DNA from: ZC4RG30 sp046047615
GTDB lineage: Bacteria > Pseudomonadota > Gammaproteobacteria > Steroidobacterales > Steroidobacteraceae
Assembly: GCA_046047615.1 (NCBI GenBank)
Contig: JBJOHO010000006.1
Span: forward strand, 1-64,000
Direction of reading: 5' to 3'
Length of the DNA stretch: 64,000 bases
The position numbers were made by a program, and so were the translations under genes. How positions within the stretch are numbered: position 1 is the first letter of the stretch; each line of letters starts with the position of its first letter. Below are positions 25,450 through 34,935 of the stretch, in pieces. The notes beneath the pieces are model-generated. The model did not search any database and had not been told where the DNA came from. It worked only from the letters and a program-made list of their open reading frames with translations.

Positions 25450-28110
25450 ATGACCGATTTCCTCAAGTCCCAGGATGCCGATCCGCAAGAAACCCGCGAG
25501 TGGCTGGAATCCATGGATTCCGTGCTGCGGGCCGGCGGGGCCGAACGCGCGCACTTCCTGCTCGACCGGTTGATCGACCATGCACGGCGCTCCGGCGCCT
25601 ACCTGCCGTACAAGCCGAACACGGCCTACGTCAACACCATTCCCACGGTGCAGGAACCCTCCTACCCCGGCGACCGCGCCATCGAGAAGCGTCTCGAGGC
25701 CTACATGCGCTGGAATGCCGTGGCCATGGTCCAGCAGGCCAACAAGGTGTCGTCCGAGTACGGCGGCCACCTCGCCAGCTACGCCTCCTCCGCCACGCTG
25801 TATGAAGTGGGGTTCAACCACTTCTGGCGTGCCCAGTCCGAGGGCCACCCGGGTGACATGGTCTTCATGCAAGGCCACAGCTCGCCGGGCGTGTATGCCC
25901 GCGCCTTCCTCGAAGGCCGCCTTGGCGAAGAAAACCTCAAGCGCTTCCGCCAGGAAGTCGGTGGCGGCGGGCTCTCGTCCTATCCGCACCCTTGGCTGAT
26001 GCCGGACTTCTGGCAGTTCCCCACCGTGTCGATGGGCCTCGGGCCCATGATGGCGATCTACCAGGCGCGCTTTGTGCGCTACATGGAAAACCGTGGCTTG
26101 GTCCCTGCCACCGACCGCAAGGTTTGGGCATTCTGCGGCGACGGCGAGATGGACGAGCCCGAGTCGATGGGCGCGCTGACCATGCCGGTCCGCGAGGGGC
26201 TCGACAACCTGGTGTTCGTCGTCAACTGCAACCTGCAGCGTCTCGATGGCCCGGTGCGTGGCAACGGCAAGATCGTCCAGGAGCTCGAGGCGGCCTTCCT
26301 GGGTGCCGGCTGGAATGTCATCAAGGTGCTGTGGGGCGGACGCTGGGATCCGTTGCTGGCCAAGGACACCAACGGCATCCTGCGTGCCGTCATGGAAGCG
26401 ACGGTCGACGGTGACTACCAGGCCTACAAGGCCAAGGGTGGGGCCTACACGCGCGAGCATTTCTTCGGCAAGCATCCCGAGCTGAAGGCGATGGTCGCGC
26501 ACCTGTCGGACGAGGAAATCTACCGCCTCAACCGCGGCGGCCATGATGCCCAGAAGATCCACGCGGCCTATGCCGCGGCGGTGGCCCACAAGGGCAGCCC
26601 GACGGTCATCCTCGCGCATACGGTCAAGGGCTATGGACTCGGCAAGGCGGCCGAGGGCCAGATGGTGGCGCACCAGCAGAAGAAGATGGACGCGGACTCG
26701 CTGCGCCATTTCAAGGAAACCTTCCGGTTGCCGCTGTCCGACGAGCAGATCGCCAAGTTCGCCTTCGCGAAGCCCGCCGAGGACAGCGAGGAACTCCAGT
26801 ACCTGCGCAGCCGCCGCGAGGCGCTGGGGGGGTACCTGCCGCGCCGTGTCACCACGGTGCCCGCGCTCGCAATCCCGCCCCTCGAGACCTTCAAGCCCCT
26901 GCTCGAGGCTTCGCGCGGCGAGATGTCCACGACGATGGCCTTCGTGCGCATCCTCACGGCGCTGCTCAAGGACAAGCAGGTCGGCAAGCACATCGTTCCC
27001 ATCGTCCCGGACGAGGCGCGCACCTTCGGCATGGAGGGCCTGTTCCGGCAGATCGGCATCTACTCCGCGGTGGGCCAGCTCTACACGCCGCAGGATGCCG
27101 AGCAGCTGATGTCCTACAAGGAGGACAAGAAGGGCCAGATGCTCGAAGAGGGCATCAACGAGGCGGGCGCGATCTGCTCGTGGATCGCCGCGGGCACGGC
27201 CTATGCCAACCACGGCATCCCGATGGTGCCGTTCTACATCTACTACTCGATGTTCGGTTTCCAGCGCGTCGGCGACTTCATCTGGGCAGCCGGCGACATC
27301 CAGGCGCGCGGCTTCCTGCTGGGCGCCACGGCGGGCCGCACGACGCTCGCGGGTGAGGGCTTGCAGCACCAGGACGGCCACAGCCAGATCGTCGCCACGA
27401 CGGTGCCCAACTGCCGTGCCTACGACCCGGCCTACGCCTATGAGCTGGCCGTGATCATCCAGGACGGCCTGCGCAAGATGTATGTCGAGCAGCAGAACGT
27501 CTTCTACTACCTGTCGGTGATGAACGAGAACTACGCCCAGCCGGCCATGCCCGCGGGCGTCGAGGACGGCATCCTCAAGGGCGCCTACCTGCTGCGCCAA
27601 GGCGGCAAAGGCAAGCTGCGCGCCACGCTGCTGGGTTCCGGCACCATCCTGCGCGAAGTGCTGGCGGCCGCCGAGATGCTCGAGCAGGACTACAAAGTCG
27701 CCGCCGACGTGTTCTCCGTGACCAGCTTCAGCGAATTGCGCCGTGAGGCCCTCGATGCCGAGCGCCACAACCTGCTGAATCCGTCCGCCGCAGCGCGCGT
27801 GCCGTTCGTGCAGCAATTGTTCGCCGGTCGCGGCGAGCCGATCATCGCGGCCACCGACAACATGCGGCTGGTGCCCGACCAGGTGCGCCAGTGGATCGAC
27901 AGCCGCTACGTCACGCTGGGTACCGACGGCTTCGGTCGCAGTGACGGTCGTGCCGCGCTGCGCGACCACTTCGAGGTGGACCGTCGCTACGTGGTGCTGG
28001 CCACGCTGAAGGCGCTGGTCGACGAAGGCACGCTTGATCGCAAGCTGCTGGCCGAGGCGGTCGCACGCCTGGGTATCGATCCGTCCAAGGCCAACCCGCT
28101 GAACAGCTGA
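25450..28110 (+). CDS. aceE: Pyruvate dehydrogenase E1 component, homodimeric type
   Basis: An 886-residue thiamine-diphosphate enzyme, first subunit of the pyruvate dehydrogenase complex. It decarboxylates pyruvate and transfers the acetyl unit to the lipoyl arm of AceF. The family opening (SQDADPQETREWLESMDSV) and the E. coli AceE length fit exactly. The TPP motif is visible as CGDGEMDEPES followed some 25 residues later by the Asn pair region VVNCNL. GHSSPGVYARAFLEGR, TVKGYGLG and GRTTLAGEGLQHQDGHS are further hallmarks. It is first of an aceE-aceF-lpdA operon; the stop is 10 bases before the aceF GTG. Confidence 0.98.
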   Translation: MTDFLKSQDADPQETREWLESMDSVLRAGGAERAHFLLDRLIDHARRSGAYLPYKPNTAYVNTIPTVQEPSYPGDRAIEKRLEAYMRWNAVAMVQQANKVSSEYGGHLASYASSATLYEVGFNHFWRAQSEGHPGDMVFMQGHSSPGVYARAFLEGRLGEENLKRFRQEVGGGGLSSYPHPWLMPDFWQFPTVSMGLGPMMAIYQARFVRYMENRGLVPATDRKVWAFCGDGEMDEPESMGALTMPVREGLDNLVFVVNCNLQRLDGPVRGNGKIVQELEAAFLGAGWNVIKVLWGGRWDPLLAKDTNGILRAVMEATVDGDYQAYKAKGGAYTREHFFGKHPELKAMVAHLSDEEIYRLNRGGHDAQKIHAAYAAAVAHKGSPTVILAHTVKGYGLGKAAEGQMVAHQQKKMDADSLRHFKETFRLPLSDEQIAKFAFAKPAEDSEELQYLRSRREALGGYLPRRVTTVPALAIPPLETFKPLLEASRGEMSTTMAFVRILTALLKDKQVGKHIVPIVPDEARTFGMEGLFRQIGIYSAVGQLYTPQDAEQLMSYKEDKKGQMLEEGINEAGAICSWIAAGTAYANHGIPMVPFYIYYSMFGFQRVGDFIWAAGDIQARGFLLGATAGRTTLAGEGLQHQDGHSQIVATTVPNCRAYDPAYAYELAVIIQDGLRKMYVEQQNVFYYLSVMNENYAQPAMPAGVEDGILKGAYLLRQGGKGKLRATLLGSGTILREVLAAAEMLEQDYKVAADVFSVTSFSELRREALDAERHNLLNPSAAARVPFVQQLFAGRGEPIIAATDNMRLVPDQVRQWIDSRYVTLGTDGFGRSDGRAALRDHFEVDRRYVVLATLKALVDEGTLDRKLLAEAVARLGIDPSKANPLNS

Positions 28111-28120
28111 GGTATCGGGC

Positions 28121-29758
28121 GTGTCACAGACCCTGCAGGTTGTCGTGCCCGACATGGGCAATTTCTCCGAGGTCGGTGTCATCGACGTGCTGGTCAAGCC
28201 CGGCGATCGCGTCGACATCGACACTCCTCTCGTCACCCTGGAGACGGAAAAGGCGACCATGGACGTCCCGTCCACGGCCGCTGGCATCGTCGAGACGGTG
28301 CATGTCCAGCTCGGCGGCAAGATCTCGGCTGGCGCCGTCGTCGTGACGCTGCGCGCCGAGGGTGCTGCCGCTGCACCGGCCGCTGCCGCGGCGCCTGCGC
28401 CGGCGCCGGCGCCGGCCGTCGACGCGGCTGCGACAAGCGCGCCCACTGCGGCGGCTCCGCTGGCCAGCCTTGAGGTCCGGGTACCGGACATGGGCAACTT
28501 CGCCGAAGTGAACGTCATCGACTTGCTGGTGAAGGTCGGTGACACGGTCGCCATCGACACCCCGCTGGTGACGCTCGAGACGGAGAAGGCCACGATGGAC
28601 GTACCGTCCACGGCCGCAGGCGTGGTCGAGTCAGTTCACGTGACCGTGGGTGGCAAGGTTTCTGCGGGAGGTCTGGTCGCGGTGGTCCGTGGCGCGGCTG
28701 CTGCGGGCGCGGCGCCAGGGGCTGCGGTACCGGTCGCCGCTGCGGTACCGGTCGCCGCTGTGGTTGCCGCGCCGGCGCCCGCCGCTGCGACAGCACCGGT
28801 CGCGGCGCCCCGTCCGGCGCAGATGCCGATCAACGAGGCGGGCTTCAGCAAGGCCCATGCCGGCCCGTCGGTGCGCAAGCTGGCGCGTGAACTGGGCGTG
28901 GACCTGTCGCAGGTCAAGGGCAGTGGCCAGAAGGGCCGCATCACCCACGAGGACGTCAAGGCCTGGGTGAAGCAGGCATTGGCCGGTGGTGCCGGCCGCT
29001 CCGGCGGTGTTGCGTCCCTGCCCGCCGTCCCGGTGGTGGATTTTGCGAAATTCGGCGCAGTCGAAGTCAAGCCGCTCAGCCGTGTCCAGAAGATATCCGG
29101 TCCGCGCCTGCATGCCAGCTGGGTCAACATTCCGCACGTCACGCAATTCGACGAGTCGGACATCACCGATCTTGAGGCGGCACGCCAGAAGCTGAAGGAC
29201 AAGGCTGCAGCGGAAGGTATCAAGCTCACGCCGCTGGCCTTCGTGGTGCGTGCCTGCGTGAAGGCCTTGCAGGAGTTCCCGGTCTTCAACGCCTCGCTCG
29301 ATGCCTCGGGTGAGAACCTGGTGCTGAAGAAGTACGTCCATGTCGGCTTTGCGGCCGATACGCCCAACGGCCTGCTGGTGCCGGTCATCCGCGATGCCGA
29401 CAAGCTCGACGTCTACGAGATTGCCCGCGCGCTGGCCGACCTCTCGGACCGCGCCCGCAAAGGCAAACTGTCCGGCGCCGAGATGCAGGGCGGCTGCTTC
29501 ACGGTGTCCAGCCTCGGCGGCATCGGTGGCACGGCCTTCACGCCTATCATCAACGCGCCCGAGGTGGCCATCCTCGGCGTCTCGCGCACGCAGACCAAGC
29601 CCGTCTGGAAGGACGGAGCCTTCGTGCCGCGACAGATGCTGCCGTTGTCGGTGTCTTACGACCACCGCGTGATTGACGGCGCCATGGGTGCGCGTTTCAC
29701 GGCCTACCTGGCGCAGGTGCTGGCAGATCCGAAGGGTCTGCTCGAGGCGGTGCCGTGA
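28121..29758 (+). CDS. aceF: Dihydrolipoamide acetyltransferase (PDH E2), two lipoyl domains
   Basis: A 545-residue E2 core protein that passes acetyl from its lipoyl-lysine to CoA. Order: lipoyl domain 1 (about 3-78) and lipoyl domain 2 (about 113-188), each with LETEKATMDVPS around the modified Lys. An Ala/Pro/Val-rich linker contains an exact 18-bp tandem repeat. An E1/E3-binding domain follows (GPSVRKLARELGVDLSQVKG with GSGQKGRITHEDV), then the catalytic domain with LTPLAFVVRACVKAL and the active-site DHRVIDGAMG near the C-terminus. Translation starts at a GTG. The lipoyl domains read PDMGNF rather than the common PDIGDF. Its stop overlaps the GTG of lpdA by 4 bases. Confidence 0.97.
   Translation: MSQTLQVVVPDMGNFSEVGVIDVLVKPGDRVDIDTPLVTLETEKATMDVPSTAAGIVETVHVQLGGKISAGAVVVTLRAEGAAAAPAAAAAPAPAPAPAVDAAATSAPTAAAPLASLEVRVPDMGNFAEVNVIDLLVKVGDTVAIDTPLVTLETEKATMDVPSTAAGVVESVHVTVGGKVSAGGLVAVVRGAAAAGAAPGAAVPVAAAVPVAAVVAAPAPAAATAPVAAPRPAQMPINEAGFSKAHAGPSVRKLARELGVDLSQVKGSGQKGRITHEDVKAWVKQALAGGAGRSGGVASLPAVPVVDFAKFGAVEVKPLSRVQKISGPRLHASWVNIPHVTQFDESDITDLEAARQKLKDKAAAEGIKLTPLAFVVRACVKALQEFPVFNASLDASGENLVLKKYVHVGFAADTPNGLLVPVIRDADKLDVYEIARALADLSDRARKGKLSGAEMQGGCFTVSSLGGIGGTAFTPIINAPEVAILGVSRTQTKPVWKDGAFVPRQMLPLSVSYDHRVIDGAMGARFTAYLAQVLADPKGLLEAVP
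28721..28756 (+). repeat. Two exact tandem copies of an 18-bp unit inside the aceF linker
   Basis: GCTGCGGTACCGGTCGCC occurs twice head to tail (28721-28738 and 28739-28756). It encodes AAVPVA twice in the flexible linker between lipoyl domain 2 and the E1/E3-binding domain. Unit length is a multiple of three, so copy number could vary without a frameshift. Confidence 0.9.
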
Positions 29759-31509
29759 GCCGCGTCGACCTGACCGTTCCGGACCTTGGCAACTTCGACG
29801 AAGTCTCTGTCGTCGACGTGCTGGTCAAGCCCGGTGAGACCGTGGCCCTGGATGCGCCGCTGGTCACCCTCGAGACCGAGAAGGCGACCATGGACGTGCC
29901 GGCCAGCGCGGCAGGCGTACTGGTCGAGGTGCTGGTCAAGGCGGGCGACAAAGTCCGCAAGGGCACGGTCATCGCGCGCGTCGAGGCGGGCGCCGAGGCT
30001 CACGCCGCGCCTGCTGCGGTCGCTGCGGCTCCGGTGGCGGCACCTGTCGCCGCGCCGGCCGCCAAGCCTGCCGCTGCGCTGACGCCCGACCAGAAGGCCG
30101 ATCGCCAGGTCCCACTGCTCGTGCTCGGCGCGGGCCCCGGTGGCTACTCCGCCGCTTTCCGCGCGGCCGACCTCGGCATGCAGGTCGTGTTGGTGGACCG
30201 CTGGCCCACGCTCGGTGGCGTCTGCCTCAACGTGGGCTGCATCCCGTCCAAGGCGCTGCTGCATGCGGCCAAGGTCATCGACGAAGCGAAGGAGATGGCC
30301 TCGCACGGCATCAGCTTCGGCGCGCCCAAGGTCGACATCGACAAGCTGCGCAGCTGGAAGGAAAGCGTCATCAAGAAGCTGACCGGCGGTCTCGCCGGCC
30401 TGGCCAGGCAGCGCAAGGTCGAGGTCGTCCGCGGCACCGGGCGCTTCGTCAGCCCGCACGTCGTCGAAGTGACGGCCGAGGACGGCAGGACGACGCGCAT
30501 CGGCTTCGAGAAAGTCATCATCGCCGCGGGCTCCGAGCCCGTGAAACTGCCCTTCATTCCTGAAGACCCGCGCATCATCGATTCGACCGGTGCGCTGGAA
30601 CTGCAGGGCATCCCGCAGAAGCTGCTCGTCATCGGCGGCGGCATCATCGGCCTCGAGATGGCCACGGTGTACGACGCGCTGGGCGCCAAGGTCAGCGTGG
30701 TCGAACTCACCGACCAGCTCATGCCGGGCGCCGACATCGATCTGGTGCGTCCGCTCGAGAAGCGCCTGAAGGCGCGTTACGAGCAGATCCTGCTCGGCAC
30801 CAAGGTCGTGAAGGTCGAGGCGCTGAAGGAAGGCATCAAGGTCACCTTCGAAGCCGGCGGCAAGACCTTCGACGCGAGCTATGACCGCGTGCTGGTCGCC
30901 GTGGGCCGCGTGCCCAATGGCAAGCGCATCAACGCGGAAGCTGCCGGCGTCACGGTCAACGACCGCGGCTTCATCCCCGTCGACAAGCAGCTGCGCACGA
31001 ACGTGCCGCATGTCTTTGCGATCGGCGACATCGTCGGCCAGCCCATGCTGGCCCACAAGGCCGTGCACGAAGCCCACGTGGCGGCGGAAGTCGCCGCGGG
31101 CCACAAGGCGTTCTTCGATGCGCGCGTGATCCCGTCGGTGGCCTACACCGATCCGGAAGTCGCCTGGGTGGGACTCACCGAAGGGCAGGCCAAGGCGCAG
31201 GGCATCCAGATCCGCAAGGCGGCGTTCCCGTGGGCGGCCAGCGGCCGCTCGCTGTCGATTGGTCGCGACGAGGGCTCCACCAAGCTCATCGTCGATGCCG
31301 CGACGAACCGCGTCCTGGGTGGTGGCATCGTCGGCACCAATGCCGGCGAGCTCATCGCGGAAGTCGCCCTTGCCATCGAGATGGGCGCGGATGCCGCCGA
31401 CGTGGGCCTCACCATCCACCCGCATCCGACCTTGTCGGAAACGGTGGGCATGGCGGCCGAAGCGCTCGAGGGCACGCTGACCGACCTGTACATGCCCAAA
31501 AAACCCTAG
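29755..31509 (+). CDS. lpdA: Dihydrolipoamide dehydrogenase (PDH E3) with N-terminal lipoyl domain
   Basis: A 584-residue flavoprotein that reoxidises dihydrolipoamide with NAD. Residues about 1-75 are a lipoyl domain (LETEKATMDVPAS), joined by an Ala/Pro linker to the E3 body. Signatures in order: FAD fold VLGAGPGGYSAAFRAADLG, redox disulfide GGVCLNVGCIPSK, NAD fold VIGGGIIGLEMATVY, second FAD motif HVFAIGDIVGQPMLAHKA and catalytic His-Glu in HPHPTLSETVGM. Plain E3 is about 475 residues; the extra domain makes this the lipoyl-E3 form found in some proteobacteria. GTG start overlaps the aceF stop. A six-gene operon begins 73 bp downstream. Confidence 0.97.
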   Translation: MSRVDLTVPDLGNFDEVSVVDVLVKPGETVALDAPLVTLETEKATMDVPASAAGVLVEVLVKAGDKVRKGTVIARVEAGAEAHAAPAAVAAAPVAAPVAAPAAKPAAALTPDQKADRQVPLLVLGAGPGGYSAAFRAADLGMQVVLVDRWPTLGGVCLNVGCIPSKALLHAAKVIDEAKEMASHGISFGAPKVDIDKLRSWKESVIKKLTGGLAGLARQRKVEVVRGTGRFVSPHVVEVTAEDGRTTRIGFEKVIIAAGSEPVKLPFIPEDPRIIDSTGALELQGIPQKLLVIGGGIIGLEMATVYDALGAKVSVVELTDQLMPGADIDLVRPLEKRLKARYEQILLGTKVVKVEALKEGIKVTFEAGGKTFDASYDRVLVAVGRVPNGKRINAEAAGVTVNDRGFIPVDKQLRTNVPHVFAIGDIVGQPMLAHKAVHEAHVAAEVAAGHKAFFDARVIPSVAYTDPEVAWVGLTEGQAKAQGIQIRKAAFPWAASGRSLSIGRDEGSTKLIVDAATNRVLGGGIVGTNAGELIAEVALAIEMGADAADVGLTIHPHPTLSETVGMAAEALEGTLTDLYMPKKP

Positions 31510-31582
31510 GGGGGCGGACGTCTGCGCCCGTGCCGCCCTATACTCGGCGGCGAGGCGACATTCGTTCGTACCGGGGGTTTAC

Positions 31583-33403
31583 ATGACTGCGACAGGCGAC
31601 CAGCGCGGCTTTCCGCTGCCGAGTTCCGTGAAGGTGGTGCCGGGCACCGAGCGTGCCCAAGCGGCCTACCCGTACCACGTGCAGTTCACGCCAGACGACG
31701 ACAAGAAGTTCTGGTTCTACAACTCGATGCACTTCCCCGAGCCCATGTGCGCCTTCGACATGGTTACGGCGGAAGCGGCCTACTGCGCGCTGGGGGCGGC
31801 CAACACCCGCGTGCAATGCCTCCCGACGACGCTCGGCGTCGACCACCGCATCATCAATGGCCGCGTCTACATCGGCGGCAATGGCGTGACCGACCCTGCC
31901 GAGATCGAGCGCCGCACGGTCGAGTTCCAGAAGCGCGCGTTCTACTACTACGCCAACTGGGAAACGCTCTACGCGCAGTGGAAGCAGAAGATGCTGAAGC
32001 TGATCGAAGAGGCGCAGGCGCTGCCCAAGCCCTCCCTGCCGGAGTTCGAGCCGCTGGAGCACGTGCACGCCGGACGTGGCATCGCCTCGAACCACGACCT
32101 GCTGGTGACCTACCAGAAGACCCTGGAAGGGTACTTCCGGATGTGGCACCACCATTTCGAGTTCCTGCTGCTGGGCTACGGTGCCTACCTGACGTTCTTC
32201 GGCTTCTGCAAGAAGGCCTTCCCGGAGATCACGGACCAGACGATCGCGCGCATGGTCGCGGGCATCGAGGCCGAGATCTTCCGCCCCGACGACGAACTGC
32301 GGCGCCTGGCGCGCCATGCGGTCGATCTCAACGTCGACCAGCATTTCCAGGAGGGCGTGAAGGCCGAGGAAGTCCTCGAGTCGCTGCGCAAGGCCGGCGA
32401 GCCGGGCCACCGCTGGCTCGAGGAATTGCAGAAGGCGCGCGACCCGTGGTTCAACATCAATGTCGGTGATGGCTTCTACCATTACCACCGGGGCTGGAAC
32501 GACGACCTGTCCATGCCTTTCGCGGCGCTGCCGGAATACATGCGGCGCGTGCGTGCCGGCGAATCGCTCGACCGCCAGCTTGAACGGCTGCAGGCCGAGC
32601 GCGCCGAACTCATTGCCGATTACCGCGAACTTCTGGCCACGGATGAGGAGCGCGCCGCCTACGACCAGATGATCGGCCTCGCGCACCGGGTGTTCCCTTA
32701 CGTCGAGGGCCACAAGTTTTATTGCGAGCACTGGTATACCAACCTGTTCTTCAACAAGATCCGCGAGTTCGGCGCGCTGCTGGCCGGCGCCGGTTTCTTT
32801 GCCAAGGAAGACGACGTATTCCACCTCACCCACTATGAGTTGCAGGCGGCGATCATCGACCTGATGAACGCCTGGTCAACGGGCGCGCCGCCGCGCGGCC
32901 CGAACTACTGGCCGCCCATCGTCGCCGAGCGCAAGGCGGCCATCGCCGAGTGGTCCAAGCACCGCACGCCCGAGGCGCTGGGCCCGATTCCGGATGTCAT
33001 CGACGATCCGGCCATCGTCATGCTGTGGGGCATCACGCGCGAGACGCTCGACAACTGGCTGTCGGCGGGCGATGGCAAGGACAGCAACGAGGTGCGTGGC
33101 TTTGCCGCTTCCGCCGGCGTGGTCGAGGGCACGGCGCGCATCGTGAAATCGGTGGAAGAGATCGGCCGCCTGCAGTCCGGCGACATCCTGGTCTGTCCGG
33201 TGACGAACCCGACCTGGGCGCCGATCTTCCAGAAGATCAAGGCCGCGGTCTCGGACATCGGCGGCTCGATGAGCCACGCGGCCATCGTGGCGCGCGAATA
33301 CGGCCTGCCGGCCGTCGTGGGCACGGGCAACGCGACGGCGAAGATCAAGGATGGCCAGCGCATCCGCGTGGATGGCGGCCGCGGCGTGGTGACGCTGCTG
33401 TGA
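31583..33403 (+). CDS. Split dikinase, substrate/phospho-histidine subunit (phenylphosphate synthase subunit A-like)
   Basis: A 606-residue protein. The last 100 residues are a swivelling phospho-histidine domain like that of PEP synthase (AASAGVVEGTARI, then DIGGSMSHAAIVAREYGLPAVVG); the phosphorylated His is residue 565. Residues about 1-480 are a His- and aromatic-rich region with no ATP-grasp or PEP/pyruvate barrel. The ATP-binding half is the next gene, overlapping by 4 bases. This two-subunit layout and these sizes match phenylphosphate synthase of anaerobic phenol degraders, where the larger subunit carries the His and binds phenol. It also resembles rifampin phosphotransferase cut in two. 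The substrate is unknown, and no phenylphosphate carboxylase genes are present. A ribosome site GGGGG precedes the ATG. Confidence 0.8.
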   Translation: MTATGDQRGFPLPSSVKVVPGTERAQAAYPYHVQFTPDDDKKFWFYNSMHFPEPMCAFDMVTAEAAYCALGAANTRVQCLPTTLGVDHRIINGRVYIGGNGVTDPAEIERRTVEFQKRAFYYYANWETLYAQWKQKMLKLIEEAQALPKPSLPEFEPLEHVHAGRGIASNHDLLVTYQKTLEGYFRMWHHHFEFLLLGYGAYLTFFGFCKKAFPEITDQTIARMVAGIEAEIFRPDDELRRLARHAVDLNVDQHFQEGVKAEEVLESLRKAGEPGHRWLEELQKARDPWFNINVGDGFYHYHRGWNDDLSMPFAALPEYMRRVRAGESLDRQLERLQAERAELIADYRELLATDEERAAYDQMIGLAHRVFPYVEGHKFYCEHWYTNLFFNKIREFGALLAGAGFFAKEDDVFHLTHYELQAAIIDLMNAWSTGAPPRGPNYWPPIVAERKAAIAEWSKHRTPEALGPIPDVIDDPAIVMLWGITRETLDNWLSAGDGKDSNEVRGFAASAGVVEGTARIVKSVEEIGRLQSGDILVCPVTNPTWAPIFQKIKAAVSDIGGSMSHAAIVAREYGLPAVVGTGNATAKIKDGQRIRVDGGRGVVTLL

Positions 33404-34449
33404 CATTGCGGCATATCAGCGTTTTCGCGGACCTGACGCTCGAGGACCGTCCGCATGTCGGCGGCAAGGGCGGCAGCCTGGGCGAGCTCACGCGCGCCGG
33501 GATCGATGTGCCGCCGGGTTTCGTGGTCCGTACGGAGTCCTTCGAGCACTTCATCCAGGCGCTCGAAACTGAGGCACCGTTCCGCGCAAGGGTGAAGGGA
33601 CTCGACGCGAACGACCTGGATGCGATCACGGCCGTGTCCCGTGAACTGCGTGCCCGCGTCGAGGCCGCCGACCTGCCTGCCGACCTGCAGGCGCAGATCC
33701 TGGCGGCGCACGCCGCGCTGGGCGGGACGGGCCCCGCGCCCATCGTGGCCGTGCGTTCCTCCGCCACCACCGAAGACGCCTCCGACGCCAGCTTCGCCGG
33801 ATTGCAGGACACCTACCTGTGGGTCAAGGACCCGCAGGACATGCTGCGCAAGATCCGCAGCTGCTGGGCCAGCCTCTATTCGGTCGAATCGCTGACCTAC
33901 CGCTTGCGCCATGGCTTCCCCGAGGCCGAGGTGGCCATGGCGGTGGTCGTGCAGGTGATGGTCGATGCCCGCACGGCAGGCGTGATGTTCACGCGCAGCC
34001 CGACGACGGGCGACCGCTCAGTCATCACGATCGAGGGTGCCTGGGGCCTCGGCTCCGCCGTCGTGGGCGGCGAGGTCACGCCGGACCGCTGGGTGGTGGC
34101 GAAGATCACCGGCGAAATCCCGGTGCGCGACATCTCGGACAAGGCGATCCGCCATGCGCCGGCACCGGACGGCGGCATCGTGGATGTCGAGGTCGAGGCG
34201 GACCAGCGCAAGCAAGCCTGCCTCAGCGACGACGAACTGCAGGCCCTGCGCGCCATCGGCCGCAAGGTGGAACGCCACTACGGCCGGCCGCAGGACATTG
34301 AATGGGCGGTTGACCGCCACAGCCAGCGCATCCTGCTGCTGCAGAGCCGGCCGGAAACCGTCTGGTCGAACAGGGAAGCGGCGCCCGCGGCCACCCGGGC
34401 CGAGGATCCGCTGCAGCACGTCATGTCGATTTTCGGGGGACGCAAGTGA
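33400..34449 (+). CDS. Split dikinase, ATP-grasp subunit (PEP synthase N-domain / phenylphosphate synthase subunit B-like)
   Basis: A 349-residue protein consisting only of the ATP-binding domain of the PEP synthase/PPDK family. Motifs: VGGKGGSLGELTRAGIDVPPGF, AVRSSATTEDASDASFAGLQDTYL, VVQVMVDARTAGVMFTRSP, WGLGSAVVGGEVTPD and the closing DIEWAVD with ILLLQSRPETVW. It would split ATP into AMP and phosphate (or pyrophosphate-derived products) and phosphorylate the His of its partner, encoded just upstream. Translation starts at a GTG inside the partner stop (GTGA), and its own stop overlaps the biotin-carrier gene (GTGA). Full-length PEP synthase needs a C-terminal barrel that is absent from both subunits, so ordinary PEP synthesis is unlikely. 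Confidence 0.87.
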   Translation: MTLRHISVFADLTLEDRPHVGGKGGSLGELTRAGIDVPPGFVVRTESFEHFIQALETEAPFRARVKGLDANDLDAITAVSRELRARVEAADLPADLQAQILAAHAALGGTGPAPIVAVRSSATTEDASDASFAGLQDTYLWVKDPQDMLRKIRSCWASLYSVESLTYRLRHGFPEAEVAMAVVVQVMVDARTAGVMFTRSPTTGDRSVITIEGAWGLGSAVVGGEVTPDRWVVAKITGEIPVRDISDKAIRHAPAPDGGIVDVEVEADQRKQACLSDDELQALRAIGRKVERHYGRPQDIEWAVDRHSQRILLLQSRPETVWSNREAAPAATRAEDPLQHVMSIFGGRK

Positions 34450-34928
34450 GCCTTTCCGCCGCGGACATCCAGGAGATCATGCGCCTCGTCGAGGCATCGC
34501 ACTTTGATGAACTGGTGCTCGAGGCCGACGGGACGAAGCTCGTCCTGCGCCGTGGCACCGCGGGTGCGGCGGCGCCCGCCGCGCCTGTGGCGATGGCCAC
34601 CCCGCCTCCCGTCGCCGTTGCGGCGCCGGCTCCCGTGCCGGTTCCCGCGGCGGCGCCACCGCAGGCTGCCATGGCGGTCGGCGCCGGCGAGGCCGTCACA
34701 GCACCCATGCTGGGCACGTTCTACCGGCAGCCCAAGCCTGGCGCACCGCCGTTCGTCGAGGTGGGCAGTCCGGTGGAGCCGGAGACCGTCATCGGCATCA
34801 TCGAAGTGATGAAGCTGATGAACACGGTGCGCGCCGGCATCAAGGGCCGGGTCACGGCGCTGGTGGCAGCCGACGGCGCACTGGTCGAATTCGGCGAGAC
34901 CCTGATCCGCGTCGAGCCGGGGCGCTGA
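34446..34928 (+). CDS. Biotin carboxyl carrier protein (AccB-like)
   Basis: A 160-residue carrier. The N-terminal segment (LSAADIQEIMRLVEASHFDEL) is typical of AccB. A Pro/Ala/Val linker follows, then a biotinyl domain from about residue 80 with the biotinylation site EVMKLMN, the modified Lys being residue 123. In AccB the site reads EAMKLMN, so Ala is Val here. The gene is not next to an accC-accB pair of the usual fatty-acid type. It lies between the split dikinase and a biotin carboxylase plus a TIM-barrel carboxyltransferase, so it probably serves that three-subunit carboxylase. Start GTG overlaps the previous stop; the biotin carboxylase begins 7 bases after its own stop. Confidence 0.9.
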   Translation: MSLSAADIQEIMRLVEASHFDELVLEADGTKLVLRRGTAGAAAPAAPVAMATPPPVAVAAPAPVPVPAAAPPQAAMAVGAGEAVTAPMLGTFYRQPKPGAPPFVEVGSPVEPETVIGIIEVMKLMNTVRAGIKGRVTALVAADGALVEFGETLIRVEPGR

Positions 34929-34935
34929 GGTCCGC

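Noticed and set aside
25300..28611. A 1,103-codon open frame on the minus strand across aceE
   Set aside because: It is antisense to aceE and the first lipoyl domain, has low-complexity composition and no family resemblance.
31539..31544. TATACT as a promoter -10 box for the split-dikinase operon
   Set aside because: No acceptable -35 sequence lies 16-18 bp upstream, so I do not list it as a promoter; read-through from the PDH operon is equally possible.
33400..34449. The ATP-grasp gene as ordinary PEP synthase or PPDK
   Set aside because: Neither this gene nor its partner contains the C-terminal PEP/pyruvate-binding barrel needed for PEP synthesis.
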